Below, piece after piece: positions 34,443-42,186 of a stretch of 64,000 nt of DNA. The DNA lies in the NCBI GenBank assembly GCA_963678135.1, contig OY782667.1:1798001-1862000 (forward strand), in the 5' to 3' direction. The notes beneath the pieces were generated by a model. That model saw nothing but the letters and a program-made list of their open reading frames with translations, had not been told where the DNA came from and made no database searches. Numbering within the stretch: the stretch's first letter is position 1; the number at the start of each line of letters is the position of its first letter. The stretch comes from JAHJKV01 sp963678135. GTDB lineage: Bacteria; Desulfobacterota; Desulfovibrionia; Desulfovibrionales; Desulfovibrionaceae. Both the position numbers and the translations under genes were made by a program.

Positions 34443-34509
34443 TACTCTTCTTCTTTTGCAAACAGGAACGGCTTTTCAGAATTGGTCTGAAAAACCGTTC
34501 TTGTTTTTG
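34443..34509 (+). ncRNA. candidate small RNA from a sigma-54-type promoter
   Basis: Predicted from a near-consensus -24/-12 promoter just upstream and an intrinsic terminator at the end. The transcript would be about 65 nt, with a pyrimidine-rich single-stranded 5' part (CTCTTCTTCTTTTGC) and a long 3' hairpin. It contains no start codon with a ribosome site. If the sigma-70-type promoter at 34360 is used, the RNA would be about 110 nt. No known RNA family is recognised. Confidence 0.5.
34461..34509 (+). terminator. strong intrinsic terminator
   Basis: Left arm 34461-34480 and right arm 34488-34507 pair over about 20 positions with one internal mismatch and one G-T pair. The 5' flank is A-rich and the 3' end is U-rich (TTGTTTTT), a standard A-tract/U-tract terminator. 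The U-rich side favours plus-strand transcription. Confidence 0.8.
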
Positions 34510-34638
34510 ATGGAGACACCATACTACCCAAAAAAGCCAAAGCATTGCATGACAGACGTAGGGTAAACGCATATTAGCTTTTCTGGCATTCAGGGAAAAA
34601 GAGGAAGAAAAGAAGAAGAAGAAACGAAGACAGAAGAA

Positions 34639-34668
34639 CTGGATCCTGCGACTTACGCGCAGGATGAC
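34639..34668 (-). repeat. intergenic palindromic repeat (inverted orientation)
   Basis: Plus-strand unit starts CTGGATCCTGCG and ends CGCGCAGGATGAC. It is preceded by a purine tract and AGAA, as at 10.5 kb. Its right edge (GCAGGATGAC) starts the first unit of the tandem array that follows. Confidence 0.85.
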
Positions 34669-34925
34669 AAGAGAGAGACGCGTAGGCAGGAAGGCAACGC
34701 AGGATGACAAGAGAGAGACGCGTAGGCGGAAAGGTAGCGCAGGATGTCAAGAAAAAGAGACGCGTAGACGGAAAGGTAGCGCAGGATGTCAAGAGAGAAA
34801 CGCGTAGACGAAAAGGTAGCGCAGGATGACAAGAGAGAGACGCGTAGGCAGGAAGGCAACGCAGGATGTCAAGAAAAAGAGACGCGTAGGCGGAAAGATA
34901 GCGCAGGATGACAAGAGAGGGGAGC
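34659..34925 (+). repeat. 40/42-bp tandem repeat array
   Basis: Six full units and a partial seventh: 34659, 34699, 34739 (42 bp), 34781, 34821, 34861 (42 bp), 34903. Each starts GCAGGATG(A/T)CAAGA and carries GACGCGTAG in the middle. Units 1 and 5 are identical, and units 3 and 6 share an extra GA. The array starts at the right edge of the palindrome, suggesting it arose by duplication from it. Translated frames here are repeats, not genes. Confidence 0.9.
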
Positions 34926-34978
34926 TAATACAATGCGTAGGAAGTATTGACCCTACAATTTATATGCGTTTGCCCTGA

Positions 34979-35800
34979 TTACAGACGAAAAAATTGCGTG
35001 GCAGTTTCCGCGCTTTTCAACCAAACTTCTTCCGTAGATATGCCTTTAAGTTGAGCAATTTTCATGGCTGTAAAAACCATAAGTGCGGGATGATTTTGCT
35101 TTCCGCGCCACGGTTCAGGAGCGAGGTATGGACAATCAGTTTCAAGAACCAGGCGTTCAAGGGGAATATTAACAACTGCCTGATGAAGCTCTGTATTTTT
35201 CGCATAACTCACAGGCCCTGGAATAGAAATATGCCAGCCCTGTTCCAAAATAGTATCCGCCAACTTTTGATCACCACCAAAACAATGCCACAGCACAGGT
35301 CTTTGACTGAAACCTTGCTCCATTAAAATAGCCAAAGTGTCCTCTTCAGCTTCACGAGAATGGATAACCACCGGTAAATCCAATTCACGAGCCAGTTCGA
35401 GCTGTAAACAAAAAGCATGTTGCTGCTTTGTACGCGGACAATCATCCCAATAATAATCCAAGCCTGTCTCCCCAACGGCTTTCAGGCGTTCATCTGTACA
35501 AAATCGTTGGCGCATACGTTCTTTTTCAAGGGTATCAAACGCTGAACTGTCATTAGGATGTGTTGCAAGTAAAAAAAATAATTCAGGATAATGTCCAAGT
35601 CGCTCTCGCCCAGCATCATAGGCTTTAGTACTCAAAAAGACATTGCCGATCTTGGCAATGCCGGCTTGCCTCGCCGTGTATAGCAGTTTATCCAAATCAA
35701 CATTTGCAAACTGTTCGATATCTAAATGTGCGTGGGTATCAATGCCAGCCATGGGTAAGGCAAGGCTTTCAGGTAAAGGACGATTTTTCTTTTTGCTCAT
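34979..35800 (-). CDS. tatD: TatD-family metal-dependent hydrolase
   Basis: A 273-residue TIM-barrel deoxyribonuclease family member. Metal ligands are visible: GIDTHAHLD near residue 20, AVGETGLDYYWD, PVVIHSREAEEDT, WHCFGGD and VLETDCPYLAP. TatD proteins have 3'-5' exonuclease activity on DNA and are tied to repair; in some organisms they act on D-aminoacyl-tRNA or other substrates. It is the last gene of a minus-strand group with the unknown 118-residue protein and purU. Confidence 0.93.
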   Translation of the reverse strand: MSKKKNRPLPESLALPMAGIDTHAHLDIEQFANVDLDKLLYTARQAGIAKIGNVFLSTKAYDAGRERLGHYPELFFLLATHPNDSSAFDTLEKERMRQRFCTDERLKAVGETGLDYYWDDCPRTKQQHAFCLQLELARELDLPVVIHSREAEEDTLAILMEQGFSQRPVLWHCFGGDQKLADTILEQGWHISIPGPVSYAKNTELHQAVVNIPLERLVLETDCPYLAPEPWRGKQNHPALMVFTAMKIAQLKGISTEEVWLKSAETATQFFRL

Positions 35801-35857
35801 AAAACAAGGCCTACTGCATCACAAAAAAGAGAGCAAGAAAAGTACACACAAAAGTAC

Positions 35858-36214
35858 TCATAAAAGTGCTCGTACCAAATCTGCTACATGTGTATTTTCA
35901 ACAAGATACGCTCTATTCTTTAAGGCAGTATCAGCCCAATCGTTGAGTACTGCTTCAAGCCAAAGTCGCGAACATTCAATACGCCCTAATCGTATAGCTA
36001 CCCTGCCGATTTCAGACTGTACTTCGTAATGCGAAAGGCGCAATTCTATAGCATCATTTTCCCCATGCAGGTTTATAGTCAAAATAATACGCCGTGCTGT
36101 AGTATCAATAGTGATATTTTCTACTCGCCCATAGGCTTTATATTTTTCATTAAGCCATGCTTTGAGCCCTGCAGATAAGCCCTTGTCTTTGAGATTCTTA
36201 AAAGCACTGAGCAT
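35858..36214 (-). CDS. conserved-looking small protein of unknown function
   Basis: A 118-residue cytoplasmic protein with no recognised motif. It begins with an amphipathic basic helix (KNLKDKGLSAGLKAWLNEKY), followed by alternating beta strands (VENITIDTTARRIILTINLHG) and a C-terminal helical part. It lies between purU and tatD in the same direction with small gaps and GGGGAA before the ATG, so it is very likely translated. The end of the gene includes a small direct repeat (AAAAGTNC, 12-base period, three times on the plus strand near 35838-35868). Confidence 0.7.
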   Translation of the reverse strand: MLSAFKNLKDKGLSAGLKAWLNEKYKAYGRVENITIDTTARRIILTINLHGENDAIELRLSHYEVQSEIGRVAIRLGRIECSRLWLEAVLNDWADTALKNRAYLVENTHVADLVRALL

Positions 36215-36244
36215 GTTTTCCCCTTATATCTTTGTAACTTGAAG

Positions 36245-37117
36245 CTAAACCATAACAATTGTTTTATTGCCATCGACCAAAATGCGATCTTCCAAATGCC
36301 ATTTCACGGCTCGAGCAAGTACTTGGCGTTCAATGTCTGCTCCAAGTACTTTTAAGTCTTGCACCTTTTGACGATGGGAAACCCGTATGACGTCTTGTTC
36401 AATAATCGGGCCTTGATCCAAGTCTGCGGTAACATAATGCGCCGTAGCTCCAATAAGTTTTACTCCACGCTCTGCTGCTCTTCGGTATGGATCAGCCCCA
36501 ACAAATGCGGGTAAAAATGAATGATGAATATTAATAATTTTGTGTGGATATTGCTGAACAAAATTATCAGATAAAATTTGCATATACCGAGCAAGTATCA
36601 CTAAATCCACTCTGCCTTCCATAAGCTCTAATATCTTATGCTCAGCCACCTGCTTCTTATCTTTCTCTACCGGTACATGGATAAATGGTACACCAAAACC
36701 GCGTACAGCATCTCCTAAGTCAGGATGGTTAGAAATAACCATGCTGACATCCATTGCCAATTCTCCGCGTTGAGCACGCCACAATAAATCCATTAAAGCA
36801 TGATCATACTTAGAAACCAGTATTGCCGTTCTTTTGGGAAGCCAGGCAGGAGAAAAAGTCCAACGCATCTTAAACCGCTGCGCTACTTCCTTTTGAAAGG
36901 CAGTGCTCATTTCCTCAAGCACATGCTCAAGTCCATTGAGATAAAATTCTTGGCGTAAAAAAAATCGTCCTGCTTGAGGATCAGAGGAATGCTGGTCAGA
37001 GTGAATAATATTTGCTCCACGCTCAAATAAAAAACGGCTGACACTCGCTACTATTCCCGGTTTATCTTCACAACTGGCAACCAAACGCGCCGTTGTCCCT
37101 GTATGTTGACTCTTCAT
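36245..37117 (-). CDS. purU: formyltetrahydrofolate deformylase
   Basis: A 290-residue enzyme releasing formate from 10-formyl-THF, balancing one-carbon pools. An N-terminal ACT domain (about 8-90; ARLVASCEDKPGIVASVSRF) precedes a formyltransferase-fold catalytic domain (about 95-290) with INIHHSFLPAFVGADPYRRA, GATAHYVTADLDQGPIIEQD and the downstream conserved Asp. AAAGGAG stands before the ATG. It is transcribed with the 118-residue gene. Confidence 0.95.
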   Translation of the reverse strand: MKSQHTGTTARLVASCEDKPGIVASVSRFLFERGANIIHSDQHSSDPQAGRFFLRQEFYLNGLEHVLEEMSTAFQKEVAQRFKMRWTFSPAWLPKRTAILVSKYDHALMDLLWRAQRGELAMDVSMVISNHPDLGDAVRGFGVPFIHVPVEKDKKQVAEHKILELMEGRVDLVILARYMQILSDNFVQQYPHKIINIHHSFLPAFVGADPYRRAAERGVKLIGATAHYVTADLDQGPIIEQDVIRVSHRQKVQDLKVLGADIERQVLARAVKWHLEDRILVDGNKTIVMV

Positions 37118-37328
37118 TACAAACTCCTTTTAGACAAACAGAGATATGCACAAAAGCTGCCTTGCGTCAAACAAGCATTTCCCCTCAAATCCTGTAACAA
37201 CAAGCTTTCTACACATATTTTACTTTTAAATTTTTAAGCAAATCTTCTTTGCCTTTTAATGATAAAAAAGATATAATTTATTCCTGTGTTTATTTTTGAT
37301 ATCCTACATATCTTTGGAGGCATCTAAT

Positions 37329-38054
37329 ATGGCAACTAAGCAAATAAGAAAAAAACTTACTGAAATAATTAAAAACCATTTTCCTAGCCAATCAAAAATA
37401 AAATATTTAGATATTGGAGCTGGAAAAGGCGGTTTTACTAAACAAATAAAAGAAGCGTGCTCTCTTGATGCTACAGCCTGTGATTTCCATTCAGAGCGTT
37501 TTGAACCTCAAGATATACCTATTGATAAAGTAGATGTATGTGAAGGCAAATTGCCTTATCAAGATAACAGTTTTGATTTGATTACATGTGTAGAGGTTAT
37601 AGAACATCTTCCTTCTTATGATAATCTTTTAAATGAGGCTAAAAGAATTTTAAAAAATGGTGGCCTCCTCATTATTACTACTCCAAATACTTTAAATATG
37701 AATTCAAGAATATCTTATTTTCTCAATGGATTTTACCAAATGTTTGCTCCAATTCCAATGAAAAATGAAGAACATTACTCTACAGGTAGCCATATTTCTC
37801 CAATTCATTATTTTTTCCTTATCCATTCACTTGTGGAAAAAAATTTTACAAATATCCATTTTCATTCGGATAAGATTCAAAAATCTAGTTTTGGAAAATT
37901 TATTTTTTTCTACCCATTACTTGCTATAAGCAAATTTTTATTCCTATACCAACATAGAAAAAAACATTTATCGGAAAACAACATTGCTTATGTAAAAAAT
38001 ATGTTTTCATTTAAGATGTTAACATCACGTACTTTAATTGTTTCTTGCAAATAA
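37329..38054 (+). CDS. SAM-dependent methyltransferase, AT-rich
   Basis: A 241-residue class I methyltransferase. Motif I is YLDIGAGKGGFTKQI, and later motifs include NSFDLITCVEVIEHLPSYDN and LKNGGLLIITTPNTLN, as in glycan- or quinone-type enzymes. The C-terminus has a hydrophobic stretch (FIFFYPLLAISKFLFLYQH), possibly membrane-associated. ATG 37329 is chosen because TGGAGG lies nine bases before it; an upstream ATG at 37296 has no such signal. The gene is much more AT-rich than its neighbours and stands alone, suggesting acquisition. It resembles the 49.5-55.5 kb cassette in composition. Confidence 0.85.
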   Translation: MATKQIRKKLTEIIKNHFPSQSKIKYLDIGAGKGGFTKQIKEACSLDATACDFHSERFEPQDIPIDKVDVCEGKLPYQDNSFDLITCVEVIEHLPSYDNLLNEAKRILKNGGLLIITTPNTLNMNSRISYFLNGFYQMFAPIPMKNEEHYSTGSHISPIHYFFLIHSLVEKNFTNIHFHSDKIQKSSFGKFIFFYPLLAISKFLFLYQHRKKHLSENNIAYVKNMFSFKMLTSRTLIVSCK

Positions 38055-38198
38055 TATTTAAACAATAATTAAAAAATTAACGATCATCATTGCGATGTAT
38101 AAAAGCCTCACTACGGTCAATATGCGTCTTTTACTTTTACATCCTCTAATCAGCAAACATAAATACCACTCCTTTACTAAAGCAGGAGATACCGCAGA

Positions 38199-39887
38199 AT
38201 GAACCAAACTGATGATACCAACACAGTCAAACAAAACTTTATTCGCCTTCGTATCAATGAAGACAAGGCAACTCAAAAATATGAAGGACGTGTACATACA
38301 CGCTTTCCTCCAGAACCAAATGGCTATTTGCACTTAGGACACGCTAAATCTATTTGCTTAAATTTTGGTTTGGCTGAAGAGTATTTAGGCAAATGCAATC
38401 TGCGTTTTGACGATACAAACCCGTCAAAAGAAGAACAAGAGTATGTTGATGCCATCCGCAAAGATGTGAGCTGGCTTGGTTTTCACTGGCATGAAGAACA
38501 CTATGCTTCAGACTATTTTGAAAAACTCTACGCTTTTGCCGAAAAGCTCATTCTCATGGGCAAAGCCTATGTGGACGATCAAAGTGCAGAAGAAATTCGC
38601 ACAACACGCGGAACACTGACCAGCGCAGGAAGCAATTCCCCTTTCAGAGAAAGAAGTTCAGCAGAAAATTTAGACCTTTTTCGCCGTATGAAAGCTGGAG
38701 AATTTGAAGATGGAACACGGGTACTGCGAGCAAAAATTGATATGAGTGCCCCTAATATGGTCATGCGAGACCCTACGCTGTATCGTATCAAACGCGCAAG
38801 CCATCACCGTACCAAAGATACATGGTGCATTTATCCTATGTATGATTTCACGCACTGTCTCTCAGATGCCCTTGAAAACATCACACACTCCATTTGCACC
38901 TTAGAATTTGAAAATAACCGTGAACTGTATGATTGGGTTTTAGACACTCTAGAAGATTTTCCGCAACGTCCATATCAGCATGAATTTGCTCGCCTTAATT
39001 TGACCTACACCATACTTTCTAAACGCAAACTGATCCAACTTGTGGAAGAAAAACAAGTTTGCGGATGGGATGATCCGCGTATGCCTACGATTTCAGGCAT
39101 TCGCCGGCGCGGTTATCCGCCTGAGGCCGTGCGTGATTTCTGCGAACGCATTGGCGTGGCCAAAGCAAATTCCACCGTAGATTTTGCCCTGCTTGAGCAT
39201 TGCGTCCGCGAACAGCTCAATGCTAGCTCTCCCAGAGTTATGGGAGTACTCAATCCACTGAAACTGATCATTGAGAACTATCCTGAAAATCAGGTAGAAG
39301 AATTTGATATGCCCTACCATCCTGAAGATGAATCACATGGTTCTCGCATCGTACCCTTTAGCAAAGAACTGTATATTGAACGTGAAGACTTTATGGAAGA
39401 GCCTCCGAAAAAATTCTTTCGCCTTGCACCGGGACGCGAAGTCCGTCTGCGTTATGCCTATTATGTAACTTGCACAGAAGTTATAAAAGACAGCACCGGA
39501 AAGATTGTAGAAATTCGCTGTACTTATGACCCAAAAACAAAAGGTGGCTGGTCTGAAGACGGGCGCAAAGTCAAAGGAACGCTCCACTGGGTTTCTGCCT
39601 TACATGCCATTCAAGCTGAAGTGCGGCTGTATGATAAATTGTTCATTGAAGAAAATCCTTCAAAAGCTGAAGACTTCACAGCATGTATCAACCCGGAGTC
39701 AGTCAAAATCATCAAGGCTTTTTTGGAACCTGCGCTTGCACAAGCACAAGCAGGCTACGCCTGCCAATTTGAAAGACTTGGTTATTTTATTGCCGATGCT
39801 GCGGATCATACTTCAGAAAAACCAGTATTTAACCGTACCGCCACTTTGCGCGACACTTGGGCTAAAATTAACAAAAAACAAGGATAG
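38199..39887 (+). CDS. glnS: glutaminyl-tRNA synthetase
   Basis: A 562-residue class I synthetase that charges tRNA-Gln directly. The HIGH-type motif lies in RFPPEPNGYLHLGHAKS, the KMSKS-type motif is YTILSKRKLIQLV, and a two-part beta-barrel anticodon-binding domain fills about 340-555. PPEPNG identifies it as GlnRS rather than GluRS. GCAGGAGA precedes the ATG. It ends 23 bases before the converging motB gene. Confidence 0.97.
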   Translation: MNQTDDTNTVKQNFIRLRINEDKATQKYEGRVHTRFPPEPNGYLHLGHAKSICLNFGLAEEYLGKCNLRFDDTNPSKEEQEYVDAIRKDVSWLGFHWHEEHYASDYFEKLYAFAEKLILMGKAYVDDQSAEEIRTTRGTLTSAGSNSPFRERSSAENLDLFRRMKAGEFEDGTRVLRAKIDMSAPNMVMRDPTLYRIKRASHHRTKDTWCIYPMYDFTHCLSDALENITHSICTLEFENNRELYDWVLDTLEDFPQRPYQHEFARLNLTYTILSKRKLIQLVEEKQVCGWDDPRMPTISGIRRRGYPPEAVRDFCERIGVAKANSTVDFALLEHCVREQLNASSPRVMGVLNPLKLIIENYPENQVEEFDMPYHPEDESHGSRIVPFSKELYIEREDFMEEPPKKFFRLAPGREVRLRYAYYVTCTEVIKDSTGKIVEIRCTYDPKTKGGWSEDGRKVKGTLHWVSALHAIQAEVRLYDKLFIEENPSKAEDFTACINPESVKIIKAFLEPALAQAQAGYACQFERLGYFIADAADHTSEKPVFNRTATLRDTWAKINKKQG

Positions 39888-39910
39888 AAAAAAAGAGAGA
39901 GAAAACTAAA

Positions 39911-40702
39911 CTACCAGTCAGGATCACCGGCAGGAACAAAATAAAATTCTACGCGTCTATTCTTGGCTTTATTTCGCTCTGTTATAGAAGGGACTAGAGG
40001 CCTTGAGCCTGCATAGCCTACGGCCTTGAGCCTGTCTGCTTTGATATGGGAATGATCCAATATCCAGCGTAAACAAGCAGCAGCACGAACAGTCGAAAGC
40101 TCCCAATTAGAATCAATATTTTTGCGCTGTGCTTGCGCTTCCCCGTCAGTATGCCCACACACCATCAGGGTGAAGCGTGTCATACTTAAAATTTTTACAA
40201 TTTCTTGTAGTAGAGGTATGGTTTCAGGTAAAAGATCGGCTTTTCCGGGTTCAAACATATGACTACTTCCAGCTCGTAACATCACGCCTGAACTCTCACG
40301 AGAAATAGATACATCGCTTTCCGAAAAAGCACTGACAAATTTTTGTAGCTCAAGGACAAGTTCCTTAAGCTGCTCTTGTTCTTTTTGTGTTTGCTTAAAT
40401 TTCCGAGCATCAGTTGAATATGCAATATTTGAATATGAGGAATTTTCATACTGTACGCCAAATGCCTGCTTCATATTCCCCAGCATGTCTTTCATTTCTT
40501 GAGTATCTGTATTGGCAAAAGAAAGAAGAAGTACAAAAAAACAAAGTAGCAAAGTAACCATGTCGGCAAATGTTGCCATCCAAGGAGGTAAGCCTGCATC
40601 CGGCGGTGGTGGTTCTTCCACTTTTGTTATAACAATAACATCATCTTCTTCTAGCACAATCTTACCAGGCTTCCTTTTCGGGATTATGGAAAAAAAATTC
40701 AA
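39911..40702 (-). CDS. second MotB-like stator protein (OmpA domain)
   Basis: A 263-residue protein with one transmembrane helix, WMATFADMVTLLLCFFVLLL (about 41-60), including the Asp needed for ion flow, and a C-terminal OmpA/MotB peptidoglycan-binding domain (about 140-255; LMVCGHTDGEAQ, LSTVRAAACLRWIL). Its start overlaps the preceding motB by 41 bases. The cytoplasmic N-terminus contains a Pro run (EEPPPPDAG). Two adjacent MotB-like proteins with one MotA suggest a mixed stator or specialised partners. Confidence 0.9.
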   Translation of the reverse strand: MNFFSIIPKRKPGKIVLEEDDVIVITKVEEPPPPDAGLPPWMATFADMVTLLLCFFVLLLSFANTDTQEMKDMLGNMKQAFGVQYENSSYSNIAYSTDARKFKQTQKEQEQLKELVLELQKFVSAFSESDVSISRESSGVMLRAGSSHMFEPGKADLLPETIPLLQEIVKILSMTRFTLMVCGHTDGEAQAQRKNIDSNWELSTVRAAACLRWILDHSHIKADRLKAVGYAGSRPLVPSITERNKAKNRRVEFYFVPAGDPDW

Positions 40703-41414
40703 CTCGTTGATTCGCTCTGCGTCCGGCTAAAGTAATATTTGTTTCCACAGGACGGGTATCAGCATAACCAACAGCTTTCAGTCTTTTCGCTGGAATATGT
40801 CCATGTTCAGTAATATAAGCAAGAGCACTGGCAGCACGAGCTGCAGAAAGCTCCCAATTAGAAACATAGCGCGCGGAATGTATCGGTTTATTATCAGTGT
40901 GCCCACGCACCACAAGATTAACAGGCTGCTCCTCAAGAATTACAATCACTTTATCCAATAGCCGAAGAGCTGTAGGAGTTAAACGCGCTGTATCCGGCTC
41001 GAAAATAGTTTCACAATCGATCTGGATCAGCACACCATCTTTATACGGCTGTACACCGGTTGAGTCTTTTAATCTTTGTTCCGATTGTATCAAAGATTCA
41101 ATCCGCAACTCCAAACTCTGTAAAGGTTGTCCTTCAACACTTTCCAATACTTTGTCATCAAGGACAAAAGTGGAAAAAACTTCACCAAATGAAGCACTTT
41201 TTTCTCTTATTTCCTTAGCACCAAAAGCATCTTGGAGTGAGCCTACAACTTCACGATATTTTTGGGTATCCTGTTCTGCAAAAGAAAGAAGAAGCACAAA
41301 GAAACACAGAAGCAAAGTCACCATGTCGGCAAAAGTTGCCATCCACGGGGGTAAACCTTCTTCCACGGGTCCTAAATCGGCCTGCACGGTTTGTATGATA
41401 ACCTTTTTTGCCAC
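40662..41414 (-). CDS. motB: flagellar motor protein MotB
   Basis: A 250-residue stator subunit: short cytoplasmic start, a transmembrane helix WMATFADMVTLLLCFFVLLL (about 23-42) with the conserved ion-conducting Asp, a periplasmic linker, and a C-terminal OmpA-like domain (about 120-245; NLVVRGHTDNKPIH, LSAARAASALAYI). It anchors the MotA ring to peptidoglycan. It starts nine bases after motA and its 3' end overlaps the second motB-like gene. Confidence 0.93.
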   Translation of the reverse strand: MAKKVIIQTVQADLGPVEEGLPPWMATFADMVTLLLCFFVLLLSFAEQDTQKYREVVGSLQDAFGAKEIREKSASFGEVFSTFVLDDKVLESVEGQPLQSLELRIESLIQSEQRLKDSTGVQPYKDGVLIQIDCETIFEPDTARLTPTALRLLDKVIVILEEQPVNLVVRGHTDNKPIHSARYVSNWELSAARAASALAYITEHGHIPAKRLKAVGYADTRPVETNITLAGRRANQRVEFFFHNPEKEAW

Positions 41415-41423
41415 AAATAACCT

Positions 41424-42179
41424 CTAAGTCTCTGTTTCGCGTAAAACCGGTGCAAGAAATGATTGCAACTTATCTCTCAAAATTGCAGGATGAACACCAT
41501 GCTGAATGGAAACAAGCCCTTCCAGAATAATTTCCATATATAATTGGTCTTCTTCACTGCGCCCTTCAAGTTTTTTGGCCAAGGGTAAAAATATCACGTT
41601 AGCTAACACTGCCCCATAAAAAGTTGTCAGCAAAGCAACCGCCATAGCAGGTCCTATTGCTGCCGAATCATTAAGATTTCCAAGCATATTAACAAGACCA
41701 ATAAGCGTGCCTATCATACCAAAGGCAGGTGCTATTGTACCCATGCCTTTGAGCACACCTTGTCCCATCAGATGTCGCTGCTTCATAAATTTAATTTCAG
41801 TCTCAAGCACATTGCGCGTTAAAACCTCATCTGTACCGTCCGCAATCAGTTGTACGCCTTTTTTCAAAAATTCATTATCAACTTCAACTTTTTCCAAGGC
41901 GACCAAACTTTCTTTGCGCGCGGTTTCTGATAATTGTATTATTTTCTCAATCATTTCTTTGGGATCACTGGGCTTAAAGAAAATTGTCTTGAGCATAATT
42001 TTGACAGTGCCAAGAACCACAGCCATAGGAAACATCGTAAAAGCGGAAGCAATAGTGCCACCAATAACAACCAACACGGAAGGAATATCAAAAAAGCTAC
42101 CAAGACTTCCACCAATCATAATGGCACTAACAATCAGCCCCGAGGCCAAAACCAAACCAATAAGAGTTGCGATATCCAT
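41424..42179 (-). CDS. motA: flagellar motor protein MotA
   Basis: A 251-residue membrane protein with four hydrophobic segments (TLIGLVLASGLIVSAIMIGG, LVVIGGTIASAFTMFPMAVV, GTIAPAFGMIGTLIGLVNML and GPAMAVALLTTFYGAVLANV). The MotA family signature GTIAPAFGMIGTLIGLV is intact. It forms the rotating ring of the stator that converts ion flow to torque. The gene lies between fapA (7 bases upstream) and motB in a minus-strand operon. Confidence 0.95.
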   Translation of the reverse strand: MDIATLIGLVLASGLIVSAIMIGGSLGSFFDIPSVLVVIGGTIASAFTMFPMAVVLGTVKIMLKTIFFKPSDPKEMIEKIIQLSETARKESLVALEKVEVDNEFLKKGVQLIADGTDEVLTRNVLETEIKFMKQRHLMGQGVLKGMGTIAPAFGMIGTLIGLVNMLGNLNDSAAIGPAMAVALLTTFYGAVLANVIFLPLAKKLEGRSEEDQLYMEIILEGLVSIQHGVHPAILRDKLQSFLAPVLRETET

Positions 42180-42186
42180 ACAAAAC

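Larger units (their letters stand above)
34216..34978. other. 763-bp gap holding an sRNA-like unit and a repeat array
   Basis: No protein gene is supported. From left to right: an AT-rich promoter region, two promoter candidates and a terminator (34360-34509), a purine tract (about 34591-34637), one intergenic palindrome, the 40/42-bp tandem array, and the motif ATATGCGTTTGCCCTGA at 34961-34977 shared with the gap before tRNA-Gly. Confidence 0.7.

Noticed and set aside
34432..34859. Several minus-strand frames with repeated peptide blocks at 34.4-34.9 kb
   Set aside because: They are read-through of the 40/42-bp array; the changing unit length breaks any common frame.
34659..34925. Possible CRISPR array
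   Set aside because: Units are joined head to tail with no unique spacers, and no cas gene is nearby.
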